64,000 nucleotides of DNA from Streptomyces sp. HD (GCF_028369295.1 NZ_JAQMYP010000001.1:62001-126000), one strand, 5' to 3'; numbered from the stretch's first letter, positions 7,257 through 16,706 are shown. Notes: generated by a model not told the origin, from the letters alone. Program-made: numbers and translations.

Positions 7257-8261
7257 ATGTCCGAGCGGCAGTCCCACCCGCCTGGTCCCCAGGACGTGAC
7301 CGCCCTGGTCGGTGACGCGATCAGGGCTCCCTCCATGCACAACGCGCAGCCCTGGTCCTTCCACTACCTGACCGGCGAGCACCTGTTGCACGTGCGGGCC
7401 GACCCGACGCGTGCGATGCCCCGCACGGACCCCCGGGACCGGGCCCTGCACATCGGCTGCGGTGCGGCCCTTTTCAACCTTCGCGTGGCCGCCGCCCATG
7501 CGGGACTCGCCGCTGAGGTCCGGGTACTGCCCGACCCCGCGGATCCGCGGCTGCTGGCCGTCGTCGGTCTGGCGCCGAAGCCTGCCCGCACAGAACGGGA
7601 GCGCGACCTGGCCCGGCTGCATCCGGCGATCAGGCGTCGGCACACCAGCCGCAACCCCTATTCCGACAGGGACGTACCCGAGCCGGTGCGGCAGGCGTTG
7701 CGCGAAGCGGCGGCCGACGAGGGCGCGGAGCTCATGTTCGCCGAGCCCTGGCACGCGGACTTCATGCTGAAGCTGGTGCGCGACGCGGAGAGCCGCGACA
7801 GTCTGGAACCCGCGGGCCGGGAGGAGTTGGAGCGCTGGACCCGTCTCGGACCCGAGGCGGACACCGCTGTCGACGGCGTTCCCGAGTACGCCTTCGGGCC
7901 GCGTCCGAGCGAGGGAAAGGCGGCCTGGCGGGACTTCGCCGGACGACGGCAGGTGGCCGACCGCGGCACAACCGCCTTCGAGCACACGCCGCACCTGGCG
8001 CTCCTGGGCACGCGCACGGACCGGCCGGCCGACTGGCTGTGCGCGGGCCAGGCCCTGGAACGCGTCCTGCTCGAAGCGACCCTGGCCGACCTGGCCACCT
8101 CCCTGAGTTCCCACTCACTGGAGAGCTCCGACCTGCGCGAGCTGACCCGCGATCCCGTCAGCGGCATGGGCCACGTACAGATGGTGCTGCGCCTGGGCTA
8201 CGGCCCACAGGGCCCGGTCACCCCTCGCCGCTCCGTCCGGGACGTCCTGGAGATCGCGTGA
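7257..8261 (+). CDS. Acg-type nitroreductase family protein (second paralogue)
   Basis: This 334-aa protein is clearly related to the one at 2631. It shares DAIRAPSMHNAQPWSFHYL at the N-terminus, the central AIRRRHTSRNPYSDRDVPEP and the C-terminal LRLGYGPQGPVTPRRSVRDV. The family belongs to the Acg/Rv3131 dormancy nitroreductase-like proteins. The ATG at 7257 has a GGAGGAG Shine-Dalgarno 6 nt upstream; a GTG directly before it (7254) is an alternative. It is divergent from narK and convergent with narI, which ends one base beyond its stop. Confidence 0.9.
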   Translation: MSERQSHPPGPQDVTALVGDAIRAPSMHNAQPWSFHYLTGEHLLHVRADPTRAMPRTDPRDRALHIGCGAALFNLRVAAAHAGLAAEVRVLPDPADPRLLAVVGLAPKPARTERERDLARLHPAIRRRHTSRNPYSDRDVPEPVRQALREAAADEGAELMFAEPWHADFMLKLVRDAESRDSLEPAGREELERWTRLGPEADTAVDGVPEYAFGPRPSEGKAAWRDFAGRRQVADRGTTAFEHTPHLALLGTRTDRPADWLCAGQALERVLLEATLADLATSLSSHSLESSDLRELTRDPVSGMGHVQMVLRLGYGPQGPVTPRRSVRDVLEIA

Positions 8262-8996
8262 TCATGCGACGCGGCGCGCTCGCGCCTCGGCCGGCACCCG
8301 TGCGGGTGTGACCGCCCGCCGCCGGTAGACCAGGTAGGGCCGTACCAGGTACCCGATCGGCACGCTCCGCACATGGACGAGACGGGTGAACGGCCAGGCC
8401 GCGAAGAGCAGACAGGCGCTCAGCGCGTGCAGTTGGAACAGCAGCGGGGCGTCGGCGATCGCCTCCGGACGGGCCTGGAGGGTGAACAGGCCGCGGAACC
8501 AGACGGAGACCGTGCTGCGGTAGTCGTAGCCACTGCCGAAGACGTTGTGGGCGGCGGTGGCGGCGATGCCGAGCAGGACGGTTGCGGACAGCAGCGGGAA
8601 GAGGAGTTTGTCGCTGCGGTCGGTGCCGAGGCGGATCCGGCGGGTGAGCAGACGACGGGCGCACAGCATGCCCAGGCCGACGACCATGACGACGCCCGCC
8701 ACCGAGCCCGCCCACACGGCGGTGGTGTGGTACGCGTGCTCGCTGATGCCGACCGAGTCCGTCCACGAGGCGGGCACGGCGAGGCCGGCCACGTGCCCGG
8801 CGATCACCATGAAGGCGCCGAGGTGGAACAGCGGGCTGCCCAAACGCAGCCAGCGGTGTTCGAGGAGCTGGCTGGTGTGGCTCGTCCAGCCGAACTGGTC
8901 GTGCCGGTAGCGCCAGACGTGGCCGACGGCGAACACCGCGAGGCAGATGTAGGGGAACGCGACCCACAGGAGGAGGTCGCTGCCGGATACGTTCAT
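8262..8996 (-). CDS. narI: Respiratory nitrate reductase gamma subunit NarI
   Basis: This 244-aa cytochrome b membrane subunit carries electrons from quinol to NarH. About five transmembrane helices are visible, beginning with LLLWVAFPYICLAVFAVGHVWRYR. Heme-ligand candidates are the His of HVWRYR, the pair in PLFHLGAFMVIAGHVAG and a late histidine near VHVRSV. Length and start are normal. The ATG overlaps the narJ stop codon by four bases (ATGA), so translation is coupled. The gene looks intact although its catalytic partners narG and narH are deleted, so the subunit has no obvious electron acceptor here. Confidence 0.92.
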   Translation of the reverse strand: MNVSGSDLLLWVAFPYICLAVFAVGHVWRYRHDQFGWTSHTSQLLEHRWLRLGSPLFHLGAFMVIAGHVAGLAVPASWTDSVGISEHAYHTTAVWAGSVAGVVMVVGLGMLCARRLLTRRIRLGTDRSDKLLFPLLSATVLLGIAATAAHNVFGSGYDYRSTVSVWFRGLFTLQARPEAIADAPLLFQLHALSACLLFAAWPFTRLVHVRSVPIGYLVRPYLVYRRRAVTPARVPAEARARRVA

Positions 8997-9760
8997 CGAC
9001 TGTCCTCCTCGTGTGTCGTGCGGGTCGGCGGAGCCGGTGCGGGCGGGACGAAGGTGCCCGGCGGAGCGAACTCCCCGGCGCCGTACGGGTCGAGGCCGAC
9101 GTCCTCGCTCGGCGGTCCCTGCGCGTCCAGTTCCGCGACCGCTTCCAGGTCCGCTGCGGTCGGCGGCGGCAGCAGGGTGAGCAGCGCGGCCAGGACATGC
9201 CGGTAGGGCGAGTCCGCGTCGGTCAGCGCCCGGTGGATCAGCTGGAGACCGCGCCGGTGCTGACGCAAGGGGGCCTCGCCCGCGCCCGCCCCGGACAGGG
9301 CCGCGAACTCCAGCGCGACCGGGAGGTGGTCGGGCAGTTCGCCGCCGTCCGTGTCCCACCCGGCGGCCCGGTAGCGCTGGGCAAGTGCGAGCAGGGCCAT
9401 GCCACGACGGCGGGTGTCGCCGTGCAGGTAGTAGGTGAGATAGAGGCTGCTCTTGCGGCGCAGGTCGAACATCTCGACGTAGTGGCGGGCGAGCGTGTCG
9501 GGGTCCTGGGCCGTGAACCAGTCGGTGAAGGCGGCCAGTTCGGTGGCCGCACGCGACGCGGGGAGGGCCCTGACCGCAGCGGCCACGCCGGGCCGGGCGG
9601 CGGCGAGTTCCGGGTCGGGATACTGCAGCATCAGGGACATCAACCGCAGCAGCAGGCTGCGGCGTTCGGCTTCCACCGGGTCCGAAACGGTCCGGCGGCG
9701 CACGGCGGCGCGGACCCGGGTACGGACGATGGCCGGCACGGTGGAGGGCAGCGGGCTCAT
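8993..9760 (-). CDS. narJ: Nitrate reductase molybdenum cofactor assembly chaperone NarJ
   Basis: This 255-aa NarJ/DmsD-family (TorD-like) chaperone helps insert the molybdenum cofactor into NarG. Typical features are LLLRLMSLMLQYPDPEL near residue 35 and the conserved HYVEMFDLRRKSSLYLTYY motif near 95. The C-terminus is extended and acidic/proline-rich. Its ATG overlaps the stop codon of the narH remnant, so the original narGHJI operon order is preserved around the deletion. With narG truncated it has no client in this locus. Confidence 0.93.
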   Translation of the reverse strand: MSPLPSTVPAIVRTRVRAAVRRRTVSDPVEAERRSLLLRLMSLMLQYPDPELAAARPGVAAAVRALPASRAATELAAFTDWFTAQDPDTLARHYVEMFDLRRKSSLYLTYYLHGDTRRRGMALLALAQRYRAAGWDTDGGELPDHLPVALEFAALSGAGAGEAPLRQHRRGLQLIHRALTDADSPYRHVLAALLTLLPPPTAADLEAVAELDAQGPPSEDVGLDPYGAGEFAPPGTFVPPAPAPPTRTTHEEDSR

Positions 9761-10520
9761 GCGGGGTCTCCTGTGGAGTTGCGGCGCAGGGTGGGGAGGC
9801 CGAGCATCACGCGGCGGTCCGACCGCTCGCCGCCGGAGCAGCCGGAGGCATCGACCGGGCAGCGGTTCTCCATCGCGCTGAGCGCGGCGGCGTCCTCGCC
9901 GGAATCGGCGAGAATCCGGCGACGCGGTCAGGTCCGTACTTCTCGATGGTGTGGACGTGGGCGGCGGCCATCAGCTCGCTGACCTCGTCCCAGTCGGCGC
10001 GCACCAGACCGCCCTTGCCCCGGGCCCGCTTGTACGACCGCGCCTTGGCCGGGTCGCCGGTGATCTCGGCCCAGGCCGCCACCGGGTCGCCCAGCCTGCG
10101 CCGCGCCTCGCGCCACAGCTTCAGCAGCGCGCCGCGCACATACGGGTGGCGAACCCGGCTGGGCGAGTACGTGTACCAGGAGAAGGACGCTTCGCGCGGG
10201 CAGCCGCGCGGCTCGTACTCGGGGCAGTCCGTGCCGATCGACGGGTAGTCGGTGGCCTGGTGCTCCCAGGTGATGATGCCGTCCTTGACATACACCATCC
10301 ACGAGCAGGAACCGGTGCAGTTGACGCCGTGCGTGGAGCGCACGACCTTGTCGTGGGCCCAGCGGTCCCGGTAGAAGCCCTCCCACTTGCCGTCGTTCGC
10401 GCCGAAGACCGCGCGGCCGTCGGCCGACACCTCGCGGTGCGTCAGCAGTCTGCGGGCCGCGAGCGGCCAGCTCTGTGCGTCGGCCGCCCGCCGCTGTCGT
10501 GCGTTCTGGTCCTTCTCCAT
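9757..10520 (-). pseudogene. narG: narG-narH remnant: nitrate reductase alpha N-terminus joined to the end of the beta subunit
   Basis: From the ATG at 10520 the sequence reads as a normal NarG N-terminus: [33 protein letters not shown] and [20 protein letters not shown]. It continues for about 207 residues to [11 protein letters not shown], which in intact NarG continues with AMS. At about 9893-9903 this jumps, out of frame, into the final 45-50 codons of narH ([20 protein letters not shown] to the stop overlapping narJ). The chimeric frame stops at 9807. Roughly 1,000 residues of NarG and most of NarH, including the Mo-bisMGD domain and the narH iron-sulfur clusters, are missing, a loss of some 4 to 5 kb. 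The junction sits in a short CCGGCGA sequence compatible with both parents. Confidence 0.9.
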
Positions 10521-10558
10521 GGCTGAGAACGCTAGGTTCCGGGCGAGATGAGGTACCT

Positions 10559-10573
10559 GGGTCCAGTGGGCCC
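10559..10573. promoter_or_regulatory. Putative OsdR-like box (15-bp class), narG side
   Basis: GGGTCCAGTGGGCCC lies 39 bp upstream of the narG start, with arms GGGTCC/GGGCCC around a 3-bp centre. Confidence 0.45.
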
Positions 10574-10612
10574 CCGGAAACGGCCTTCCGGCCCAGTCCG
10601 CACTGCGGCCGC

Positions 10613-10627
10613 GGGACCAATGGTCCC
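10613..10627. promoter_or_regulatory. Putative OsdR-like box (15-bp class), narG/pflB divergent promoter
   Basis: GGGACCAATGGTCCC has perfect 6-bp arms around AAT. GGGAC/GTCCC is identical to the arms of the mycobacterial DevR consensus (GGGACTWWAGTCCC), with one extra centre base. It lies between narG (10520) and pflB (10761). Confidence 0.6.
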
Positions 10628-10760
10628 TTGGCCGGGGCCGTACGGCGAGCTGTCGGACTCCCGACGGCCCTGCCCATGGCCGACGCCGAGGACGAGCATC
10701 GAAAGCGAAGGCGTCCGGGCGAGATCGCGGACGCGTCGTTCGGCGCAGGCGGAGGCAACG

Positions 10761-13031
10761 ATGACGACGGTGGCGCGGCACGAAGTGGGCGAAGCGCAGA
10801 CATCCGCGTCCGCGTGGCGCGGCTTCACGGGTGAACGCTGGCGTGACGTGATCGACGTACGCGACTTCATCCAGGCCAACTACACGCCTTACGAGGGCGA
10901 CTCCGGCTTCCTGACCGGCCCGACCGGGCGCACCCGCACAGTGTGGGACAAGGTCAGCGCCCTGTTCCCCGAGGAGCGGCGGCGCGGCATCCTCGCCGTG
11001 GACGCCGCCACCCCCTCGACTATCACCTCGCACGCACCCGGCTACATCGACCGGGACCGCGAACTGATCGTGGGCCTGCAGACCGACGCCCCGCTGAAGC
11101 GGGCGATCATGCCGAACGGCGGTCTGCGCATGGTCGAGAACGGCCTGAAGGCGTACGGCTACGCGCCCGACCCCTTCGTCACCAGGGTCTTCGGCAGGTA
11201 CCGCAAGACCCACAACGACGGCGTCTTCGACGCCTACACCCCCGAAATGCTCGCCGCCCGCAAGGCCGGCATCATCACCGGGCTGCCCGACGCCTACGGC
11301 CGCGGCCGGATCATCGGCGACTACCGGCGCGTCGCCCTGTACGGCACCGACCGGCTGATCGAGGCCAAGCGCGCCGAGCGGGCTCTGCTGGACGCACCGC
11401 CTTCCACGCCGGACGTCATCCGCGACCGTGAGGAACTGGCCGAACAGCTCCGCGCGCTCGCGGAACTGACCGAGATGGCCGCCTCATACGGCTGCGACGT
11501 CACCCGCCCCGCCGCCACCGCCCACGAGGCCGTGCAGTGGCTCCACCTCGGGTTCCTGGCGGCGGTGAAGGAGCAGAACGGTGCGGCGATGTCCCTGGGC
11601 CGCACCTCCACGTTCCTGGACGTGTACCTGCAGCGGGACCTCGACGAGGGCGTCATCGACGAGGTCCGCGCCCAGGAGCTGATCGACGACTTCGTCATCA
11701 AGCTGCGCATCGTACGGTTCCTGCGCACCCCCGAGTACGACGCGCTCTTCTCCGGCGACCCCACCTGGGTGACCGAGTCCATCGGCGGCATCGGCACCGA
11801 CGGCCGCCCCCTGGTCACCCGCACGTCCTTCCGCTTCCTGCAGACCCTGTACAACCTTGGCCCGGCCCCCGAACCCAACCTCACCGTGCTGTGGTCGCCA
11901 CGCCTGCCCGAAGGCTTCAAGCGGTTCTGCGCGCAGGTCTCCATCGACACCAGCGCCATCCAGTACGAGTCCGACGAGCTGATGCGCCCACGCACCGGAG
12001 ACGACACCGCGATCGCCTGCTGCGTCTCGGCGATGGCGGTGGGCAGGCAGATGCAGTTCTTCGGCGCCCGCGTCAACCTGGCCAAGGCGCTGCTGTACGC
12101 GATCAACGGCGGCCGGGACGAGATGACCGGCGAACAGATCGCGCCCGAGGCGCCCGCGCTGACCCGCGAGTACCTGGACTACGAGCAACTGCGGGCGGCC
12201 TACGACCACATGCTCGACTGGCTCGCGGCCACCTACGTCAACACGCTCGACGTGATCCACTACATGCACGACAAGTACGCCTACGAACGCATCGAGATGG
12301 CCCTGCACGACCACCCCGTGCACCGCTTCATGGCGTGCGGCATCGCCGGCCTGTCGGTCGCCGTGGACAGCCTCTCCGCGGTCAAATACGCGCGCGTGAA
12401 GGTCATCCGGGACGACACCGGGCTCGCCGTCGACTACGAGACCGAGGGCGACTACCCGGCGTACGGCAACAACGACGACCGCGCCGACGCCATCGCCACC
12501 GACCTGGTGACGTCCTTCATGGCCAAGGTGCGCCGCCACCCCACGTACCGCGACGCCGAGCACACCCAGTCGGTGCTGACGATCACCTCCAACGTCGTGT
12601 ACGGCAGGCACACCGGGAACACTCCCGACGGCCGCCGGGCCGGACAGCCCTTCGCCCCCGGCGCCAACCCGATGAACGGCCGCGACCGGCACGGTGTGGT
12701 CGCCTCGGCGCTCTCGGTGGCCAAGCTGCCGTACGAGCAGGCACGTGACGGCATCTCCCTGACCACGACCATCACTCCGGAGGGGCTGGGGCACGACCCG
12801 GCCGAGCGCGCGGATCACCTGGTCGGCATCCTCGACGCCTACGTGGCCTCCGACGGCTTCCACATGAACGTCAACGTCCTGAACCGGGCGACGCTGGAAG
12901 ACGCCATGGAACACCCGGAGGAGTACCCGGAGCTGACGGTCCGGGTGTCCGGATACGCCGTCAACTTCGTCCGCCTGACACGCGAGCAGCAACTCGACGT
13001 CATCAGCCGCACCTTCCACGGATCCCTGTGA
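10761..13031 (+). CDS. pflB: Pyruvate formate-lyase (formate C-acetyltransferase)
   Basis: This 756-aa glycyl-radical enzyme converts pyruvate and CoA to acetyl-CoA and formate without oxygen. All catalytic features are present: the adjacent cysteines C420-C421 in [21 protein letters not shown] and the glycyl-radical site G731 in [10 protein letters not shown]. The length equals the E. coli enzyme. The start at 10761 has GGAGG 5 nt upstream; the frame is open further upstream without coding signal. The activase gene follows with a four-base overlap. It diverges from narG over a region with two boxes. An intact oxygen-sensitive PFL is striking in a largely aerobic genus and implies real microaerobic or anaerobic maintenance metabolism. 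Confidence 0.96.
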   Translation: MTTVARHEVGEAQTSASAWRGFTGERWRDVIDVRDFIQANYTPYEGDSGFLTGPTGRTRTVWDKVSALFPEERRRGILAVDAATPSTITSHAPGYIDRDRELIVGLQTDAPLKRAIMPNGGLRMVENGLKAYGYAPDPFVTRVFGRYRKTHNDGVFDAYTPEMLAARKAGIITGLPDAYGRGRIIGDYRRVALYGTDRLIEAKRAERALLDAPPSTPDVIRDREELAEQLRALAELTEMAASYGCDVTRPAATAHEAVQWLHLGFLAAVKEQNGAAMSLGRTSTFLDVYLQRDLDEGVIDEVRAQELIDDFVIKLRIVRFLRTPEYDALFSGDPTWVTESIGGIGTDGRPLVTRTSFRFLQTLYNLGPAPEPNLTVLWSPRLPEGFKRFCAQVSIDTSAIQYESDELMRPRTGDDTAIACCVSAMAVGRQMQFFGARVNLAKALLYAINGGRDEMTGEQIAPEAPALTREYLDYEQLRAAYDHMLDWLAATYVNTLDVIHYMHDKYAYERIEMALHDHPVHRFMACGIAGLSVAVDSLSAVKYARVKVIRDDTGLAVDYETEGDYPAYGNNDDRADAIATDLVTSFMAKVRRHPTYRDAEHTQSVLTITSNVVYGRHTGNTPDGRRAGQPFAPGANPMNGRDRHGVVASALSVAKLPYEQARDGISLTTTITPEGLGHDPAERADHLVGILDAYVASDGFHMNVNVLNRATLEDAMEHPEEYPELTVRVSGYAVNFVRLTREQQLDVISRTFHGSL

Positions 13032-13774
13032 GCGCGGTGAGGAGGATGACGACCGGCCGGATCCACTCCTGGGACCTGTCCACCGGCGTGGACGGTCCCG
13101 GGACCCGGTTCGTGCTCTTCCTGCAGGGCTGCCCCTTGCGCTGCCTGTACTGCGCCAACCCGGACACGTGGCGGATGCGCGACGGCGAGGAGGCCACCGC
13201 CGACGAGGTGATGGCCGAGATCGAGAAGTACCGGGCCTTCGTGACCACCGCCGGGGGAGGGGTCACGTTCACGGGCGGGGAGCCGCTGCTCCAGGCCGCC
13301 TTCCTCGGTGAGGTGCTGCGCCGCTGCAAGCAGGCGGACCTGCACACCGCCCTCGACACCTCCGGCCTCCTCGGCGCCCGCGCCACTGACGAACTGCTCG
13401 CCGACACCGACCTGGTGCTGCTGGACATCAAGTCCTTCGACATCGGCACCTACCGCAGGCTGACCGGCAGCGAACTCGCCCCCACGCTCGGTTTCGCCAC
13501 CCGCCTCGACCGTCTCGGCGTCCCCGTGTGGATCCGCTACGTCCTCGTTCCCGGCTGGACCGACGACCCGGAAGCCGTGGACGGGCTGGCCGGCTTCGTG
13601 GCCGGGCTCGGCAACGTCGACCGCGTGGACGTCCTGCCGTTCCACAAGCTCGGCGCCCACAAGTACGACGCCCTCGGGATCCCGTTCCCGCTGCGCGACA
13701 CCCCGGTGCCGGACCACGGCCTGACCGAGCGGGTGCGCGAGCAGTTCCGCGAGCACGGTCTCAGGGCGCTCTGA
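13028..13774 (+). CDS. pflA: Pyruvate formate-lyase activating enzyme (radical SAM)
   Basis: This radical-SAM activase installs the glycyl radical on PflB. The CX3CX2C cluster motif reads C35-P-L-R-C39-L-Y-C42, and the glycine-rich SAM motif is [14 protein letters not shown] near residue 80. GTG at 13028 overlaps the pflB stop and gives 248 aa. An ATG at 13046 is an alternative, with GAGGAGG directly against it, too close for a good Shine-Dalgarno. Translational coupling with pflB is likely either way. The gene is complete, with no extra ferredoxin-domain insertion. Confidence 0.95.
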   Translation: MSAVRRMTTGRIHSWDLSTGVDGPGTRFVLFLQGCPLRCLYCANPDTWRMRDGEEATADEVMAEIEKYRAFVTTAGGGVTFTGGEPLLQAAFLGEVLRRCKQADLHTALDTSGLLGARATDELLADTDLVLLDIKSFDIGTYRRLTGSELAPTLGFATRLDRLGVPVWIRYVLVPGWTDDPEAVDGLAGFVAGLGNVDRVDVLPFHKLGAHKYDALGIPFPLRDTPVPDHGLTERVREQFREHGLRAL

Positions 13775-13826
13775 CCCACACACGCTTCACCCGGCTGTGC
13801 GTCACATATCAGGGGAGGGAACAGCC

Positions 13827-14206
13827 ATGGCCACTGCACGCGTGGTCGTCGGAATGGACGGCTCACAGGGCGCCGTACGGGCGCTCGACCGGGCCGCTCA
13901 GGAGGCGCGGTCACGCGCCGCCGTACTGGACGTCGTGTATGCCGTGACCGACCGCGACGCGGCCGCACCGGTTCTGGCGTACGCCGCCTCACGACTGAAT
14001 GACCGCCGTCCCGGAACGCCGACGCCGCCGCATACGCGTTCACGGAGGCGGAACGCCGCGGCGCCCGCCTGAGTGTTCTGCACGCCTGGGCCTCTCGGCA
14101 CCTGAGCCCCGAACTGCCGGCCGCGGTGCCCGCGGTCCCGGTGCCCGACGATAACCTGCCGCATCGCTCCCACCGCCCGGTCGTCATCGTCCCCGGCCGC
14201 TGTTGA
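13827..14206 (+). pseudogene. Decayed universal stress protein gene
   Basis: After a good Shine-Dalgarno (GGGGAGGG) the ATG at 13827 opens a normal USP start (MATARVVVGMDGSQGAVRAL) that keeps sense to AASRLND near 14000. The frame then becomes nonsense and stops at 14072. Another frame resumes with DAAAYAFTEAERRGARLSVL, the start of a typical second USP domain, and jumps to a C-terminal HRSHRPVVIVPG before a stop at 14204-14206. So a tandem USP has lost the middle of both domains. I saw no box upstream. It lies between pflA and an intact USP gene. Confidence 0.8.
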
Positions 14207-14366
14207 AGGCAGGACATGGTTGGCCCGACCGGCCCGGAGGGAACCCGGCCACGCGCCGGTGCCACGTGGAGCGCGGGCAAGGCGTGGGCGAAGCTGCCCC
14301 GTCAGCCGGAACCGCCGGCTGCTCTGAAACACCCGGGCCGGCGAACCGGGACAGACGACCTGCCCG

Positions 14367-14381
14367 GGGACCATCGGTCCC
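14367..14381. promoter_or_regulatory. Putative OsdR box (15-bp class), USP promoter, distal
   Basis: GGGACCATCGGTCCC has perfect 6-bp arms around ATC. It forms a pair with the box at 14387, centre-to-centre 20 bp. Confidence 0.6.
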
Positions 14382-14386
14382 GACGA

Positions 14387-14401
14387 GGGACCAGCGGCCC
14401 C
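14387..14401. promoter_or_regulatory. Putative OsdR box (15-bp class), USP promoter, proximal
   Basis: GGGACCAGCGGCCCC has arms GGGACC and GGCCCC and lies 59 bp upstream of the USP start at 14460. The pair spacing of 20 bp matches the pair at hsp20. Confidence 0.55.
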
Positions 14402-14459
14402 TGCTGTCGCGCACATGCCGCCTCAAGACTGAACGTGCGTCCGCGAAGGAGGATCCCCC

Positions 14460-15383
14460 ATGTCCCGCACCGTCACCGTCGGCCTCGACGGATCCCCGGA
14501 GAGCCTTGCCGCCGCCGACTGGGCCGCACGCGAAGCCCTGCTCCGCGACCTGCCCCTGCGCCTGATGCACGCCTGGCAGTGGCAGCCGTATGTCCATGCA
14601 CCGCTGGCCGGGGTCACCCTGCCGCCGGAAGGGAGTGACACGCAGCGTGAGTGGGCCGACCGGATGCCCCGCGAGGCCGAGAGCCGGCTCGCGGGGCGTC
14701 ACCCGGGTCTGAGCATCACCATCGACCGGATCGCCGATCAGCCCGTACCCGCGCTGCTGGCCGCCGCCGACGACGCCGAGCTGCTGGTGCTCGGGTCCCG
14801 CGGCCTGAGCGGCGTCACCGGGTTCCTGGTCGGTTCGGTCGCCCTCTCCGTCGTCTCCCGCACCCACCGGCCCGTCGTCCTGGTGAGGACCGGTGAACGC
14901 GCCGAGGACGAGCACGTGCCGGACAGCTCCGGGACCGCCTCCACGGCCACGCCGTACCGCGATGTCGTGCTCGGCCTGGATCTGCACAGCCCCGCCGACT
15001 CCGTGATCGAGTTCGCGTTCGACGCCGCCTTGCGACGGGCGGCGAACCTGCGCGTGGTCCACGGCTGGAGCCTGCCGCCCTACTACTACGGCTACGGCGG
15101 CGCCCTCGACCCCGAGCTCAACGCCGAGCTGGCCGCACAGGTGCGGGCCGAGCTGACCGGCGTGCTGCAGCCGTGGCGGGGCAAGTACCCGGGGGTCGCG
15201 GTGACCGAGCAGGCCACGATCGGCGGTGCGGGCCCCCACCTGGTCGACGCATCACGCGACGCGGCGCTCGTCGTCGTCGGCCGCCCCACCCGTCACGCAC
15301 CGGTCGGCAGGCACATCGGGCCGACGACCCACGCCCTCCTGCATCACGCGGAAGCGCCCGTCGCGGTCGTCCCGCACGACTGA
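14460..15383 (+). CDS. Tandem-domain universal stress protein
   Basis: This 307-aa paralogue of the protein at 207 has two UspA domains: MSRTVTVGLDGSPESLAAAD at the start and a second one from about residue 160 (YRDVVLGLDLHSPADSVIEF). The ATP-binding signature G-2x-G-9x-G-S is intact in domain one (GSRGLSGVTGFLVGS) and degenerate in domain two. AAGGAGG lies 8 nt before the ATG. Two tandem boxes lie immediately upstream, the best-organised operator pair in the island, so strong OsdR control is likely. It is convergent with the DUF4389 gene. Confidence 0.94.
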   Translation: MSRTVTVGLDGSPESLAAADWAAREALLRDLPLRLMHAWQWQPYVHAPLAGVTLPPEGSDTQREWADRMPREAESRLAGRHPGLSITIDRIADQPVPALLAAADDAELLVLGSRGLSGVTGFLVGSVALSVVSRTHRPVVLVRTGERAEDEHVPDSSGTASTATPYRDVVLGLDLHSPADSVIEFAFDAALRRAANLRVVHGWSLPPYYYGYGGALDPELNAELAAQVRAELTGVLQPWRGKYPGVAVTEQATIGGAGPHLVDASRDAALVVVGRPTRHAPVGRHIGPTTHALLHHAEAPVAVVPHD

Positions 15384-15418
15384 CCTTCGACACGGCGGCT
15401 CCGAAAGAACGCGGTCGT

Positions 15419-16081
15419 CTACGACTCCGCCCGGCCGGCGGGTTCCGTGCCTCCCATGTCGAGACGGAACGGCGGGTATACGTCCGTCATCAGAGCGGCG
15501 TATGCCACCACCCGCAGACACCAGCGGTTGAGGCCGAGGATCAGGTCGAACAGATCCCTCGGGTACTTCTCCGTGAACGCCATGATCACGGCGGCGATCA
15601 ACGTCAGCACGCCGACGAGTCCGCCCGTCCACCAGCCGAGCCGGACGCCGCCGAGGAAGAACCCGATGACGACGTAATGGGGGATGGCCAGAAGCCACCA
15701 CTTCACCAGCACCAGACCGCGGGACAGGCGCTCGGGGTAAGCGATGTCCAGCCGGGTCGGGTACTCGGGTTCCTCACCCAGACTGAACGGCGGATAACGG
15801 TCCGTGCCCAGCGCACTGTACGAGTAGTACGCGACCCGCCAGCTCCAGCGCAGCACACCGAGGTTGAAGTCGAACAGCGCGCGTGGATAGCGCTCGGTGA
15901 ACAGGATCGCGAAGAACGCGACCACGCTTACGGCGGTGAAGGTGATCCAGAGGAAGAACAGCACCACGAAGTGCGGGACGACCAGGATCCACTTCACCAG
16001 CCACAGCCACCGGGACAGCGGCGCGCCGAGTACCGCGTTCAGCCGGACGGGACGGTCGGGGAATTCCAGCGAGGCCGCCAT
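15419..16081 (-). CDS. DUF4389 membrane protein with internal duplication
   Basis: This 220-aa integral membrane protein is made of two related halves. Each has a W-x-V-K-W helix (LWLVKWILVVPHFVVLFFLW; LVLVKWWLLAIPHYVVIGFF), a second helix and the motif F-T-E-[RK]-Y-P-R-[AD]-L-F-D (FTERYPRALFDFNLGVLRW; FTEKYPRDLFDLILGLNRW). A Y-P-P-F-[SR]-L close ends each half. This is the DUF4389 architecture, whose biochemical function is unknown. It lies between hypoxia-island genes but has no clear box directly upstream. Confidence 0.88.
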   Translation of the reverse strand: MAASLEFPDRPVRLNAVLGAPLSRWLWLVKWILVVPHFVVLFFLWITFTAVSVVAFFAILFTERYPRALFDFNLGVLRWSWRVAYYSYSALGTDRYPPFSLGEEPEYPTRLDIAYPERLSRGLVLVKWWLLAIPHYVVIGFFLGGVRLGWWTGGLVGVLTLIAAVIMAFTEKYPRDLFDLILGLNRWCLRVVAYAALMTDVYPPFRLDMGGTEPAGRAES

Positions 16082-16181
16082 GGGCCATCAGCTCCTTGGC
16101 CTGCCGATCGGGGCCGTCAGGGAGGGCTGCCGGGACCTCCCGCACCCTCTTGGCGAAGACGGCCGTGCTTGTACGGAGGGG

Positions 16182-16706
16182 TTACGGCGCGGAACCGTTG
16201 CCGTTGCCATGGCCGTAACCGAACCGGGGGGCTGCGGTCAGGCGCATGCCCGTGACCAGGTCCGGGTGGATGCGGACCGCGTAGTCCATCGTGTGCTGCA
16301 CCCAGGGGCGCAGCAGCGCCTGGTAGCGGGCCAGCTCGCGCGGGTCGGTGACCAGGCGGGCGTATCCCGTGACCACCACGCTCCAGCCGAGGTGGGTGTC
16401 GGGGTCGATGGCGTCTGCCTCGTAGGCGACGACAACCCCTTGGCTGTCGGCGCCGCGCGTGTGCGCGGTCAGGGTCGCTCCCTCGTGGGTGCGGATCACG
16501 ATGTCACCGTCGACCAGGACGTGATTGACGGGCCGGACGGTCGGCAGCGCGTGCCGGGTGAAGACGATCCTGCCCACGGAGACGCTGCCGAGCAGGCGCA
16601 TCGCCTCCGCGACCGCGAGTTCGACGCTGTGGCGCGGGCCGGTCTCGGTCGCCCGGCCGTCGGTGGTTGCCATGGTGTGATTCCGTACGGAGTCGTCGCA
16701 GTTCAT
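16182..16706 (-). CDS. Pyridoxamine 5'-phosphate oxidase-fold protein (second paralogue)
   Basis: This 174-aa split-barrel protein is related to the one at 5146; both share a S-V-G-R-I-V-x-T-R-x-A-L-P core and a LGWSVVVTGYARLV strand pair. Here the core reads LLGSVSVGRIVFTRHALPTV. A glycine/asparagine-rich tail (GYGHGNGNGSAP) is unusual. The start is uncertain: ATG at 16706 (used) or ATG at 16673, neither with a clear Shine-Dalgarno. A near-perfect palindromic box lies 117 bp upstream of the longer start. It probably binds a flavin or F420; the substrate is unknown. Confidence 0.85.
   Translation of the reverse strand: MNCDDSVRNHTMATTDGRATETGPRHSVELAVAEAMRLLGSVSVGRIVFTRHALPTVRPVNHVLVDGDIVIRTHEGATLTAHTRGADSQGVVVAYEADAIDPDTHLGWSVVVTGYARLVTDPRELARYQALLRPWVQHTMDYAVRIHPDLVTGMRLTAAPRFGYGHGNGNGSAP

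Noticed and set aside
16082..16115. Partial box-like sequences before the DUF4389 gene (GGGCCATCAGCTCC and a CCGATCGG core)
   Set aside because: Only about 10-12 of 14 positions fit, and one site directly abuts the start codon; not enough to call an operator.
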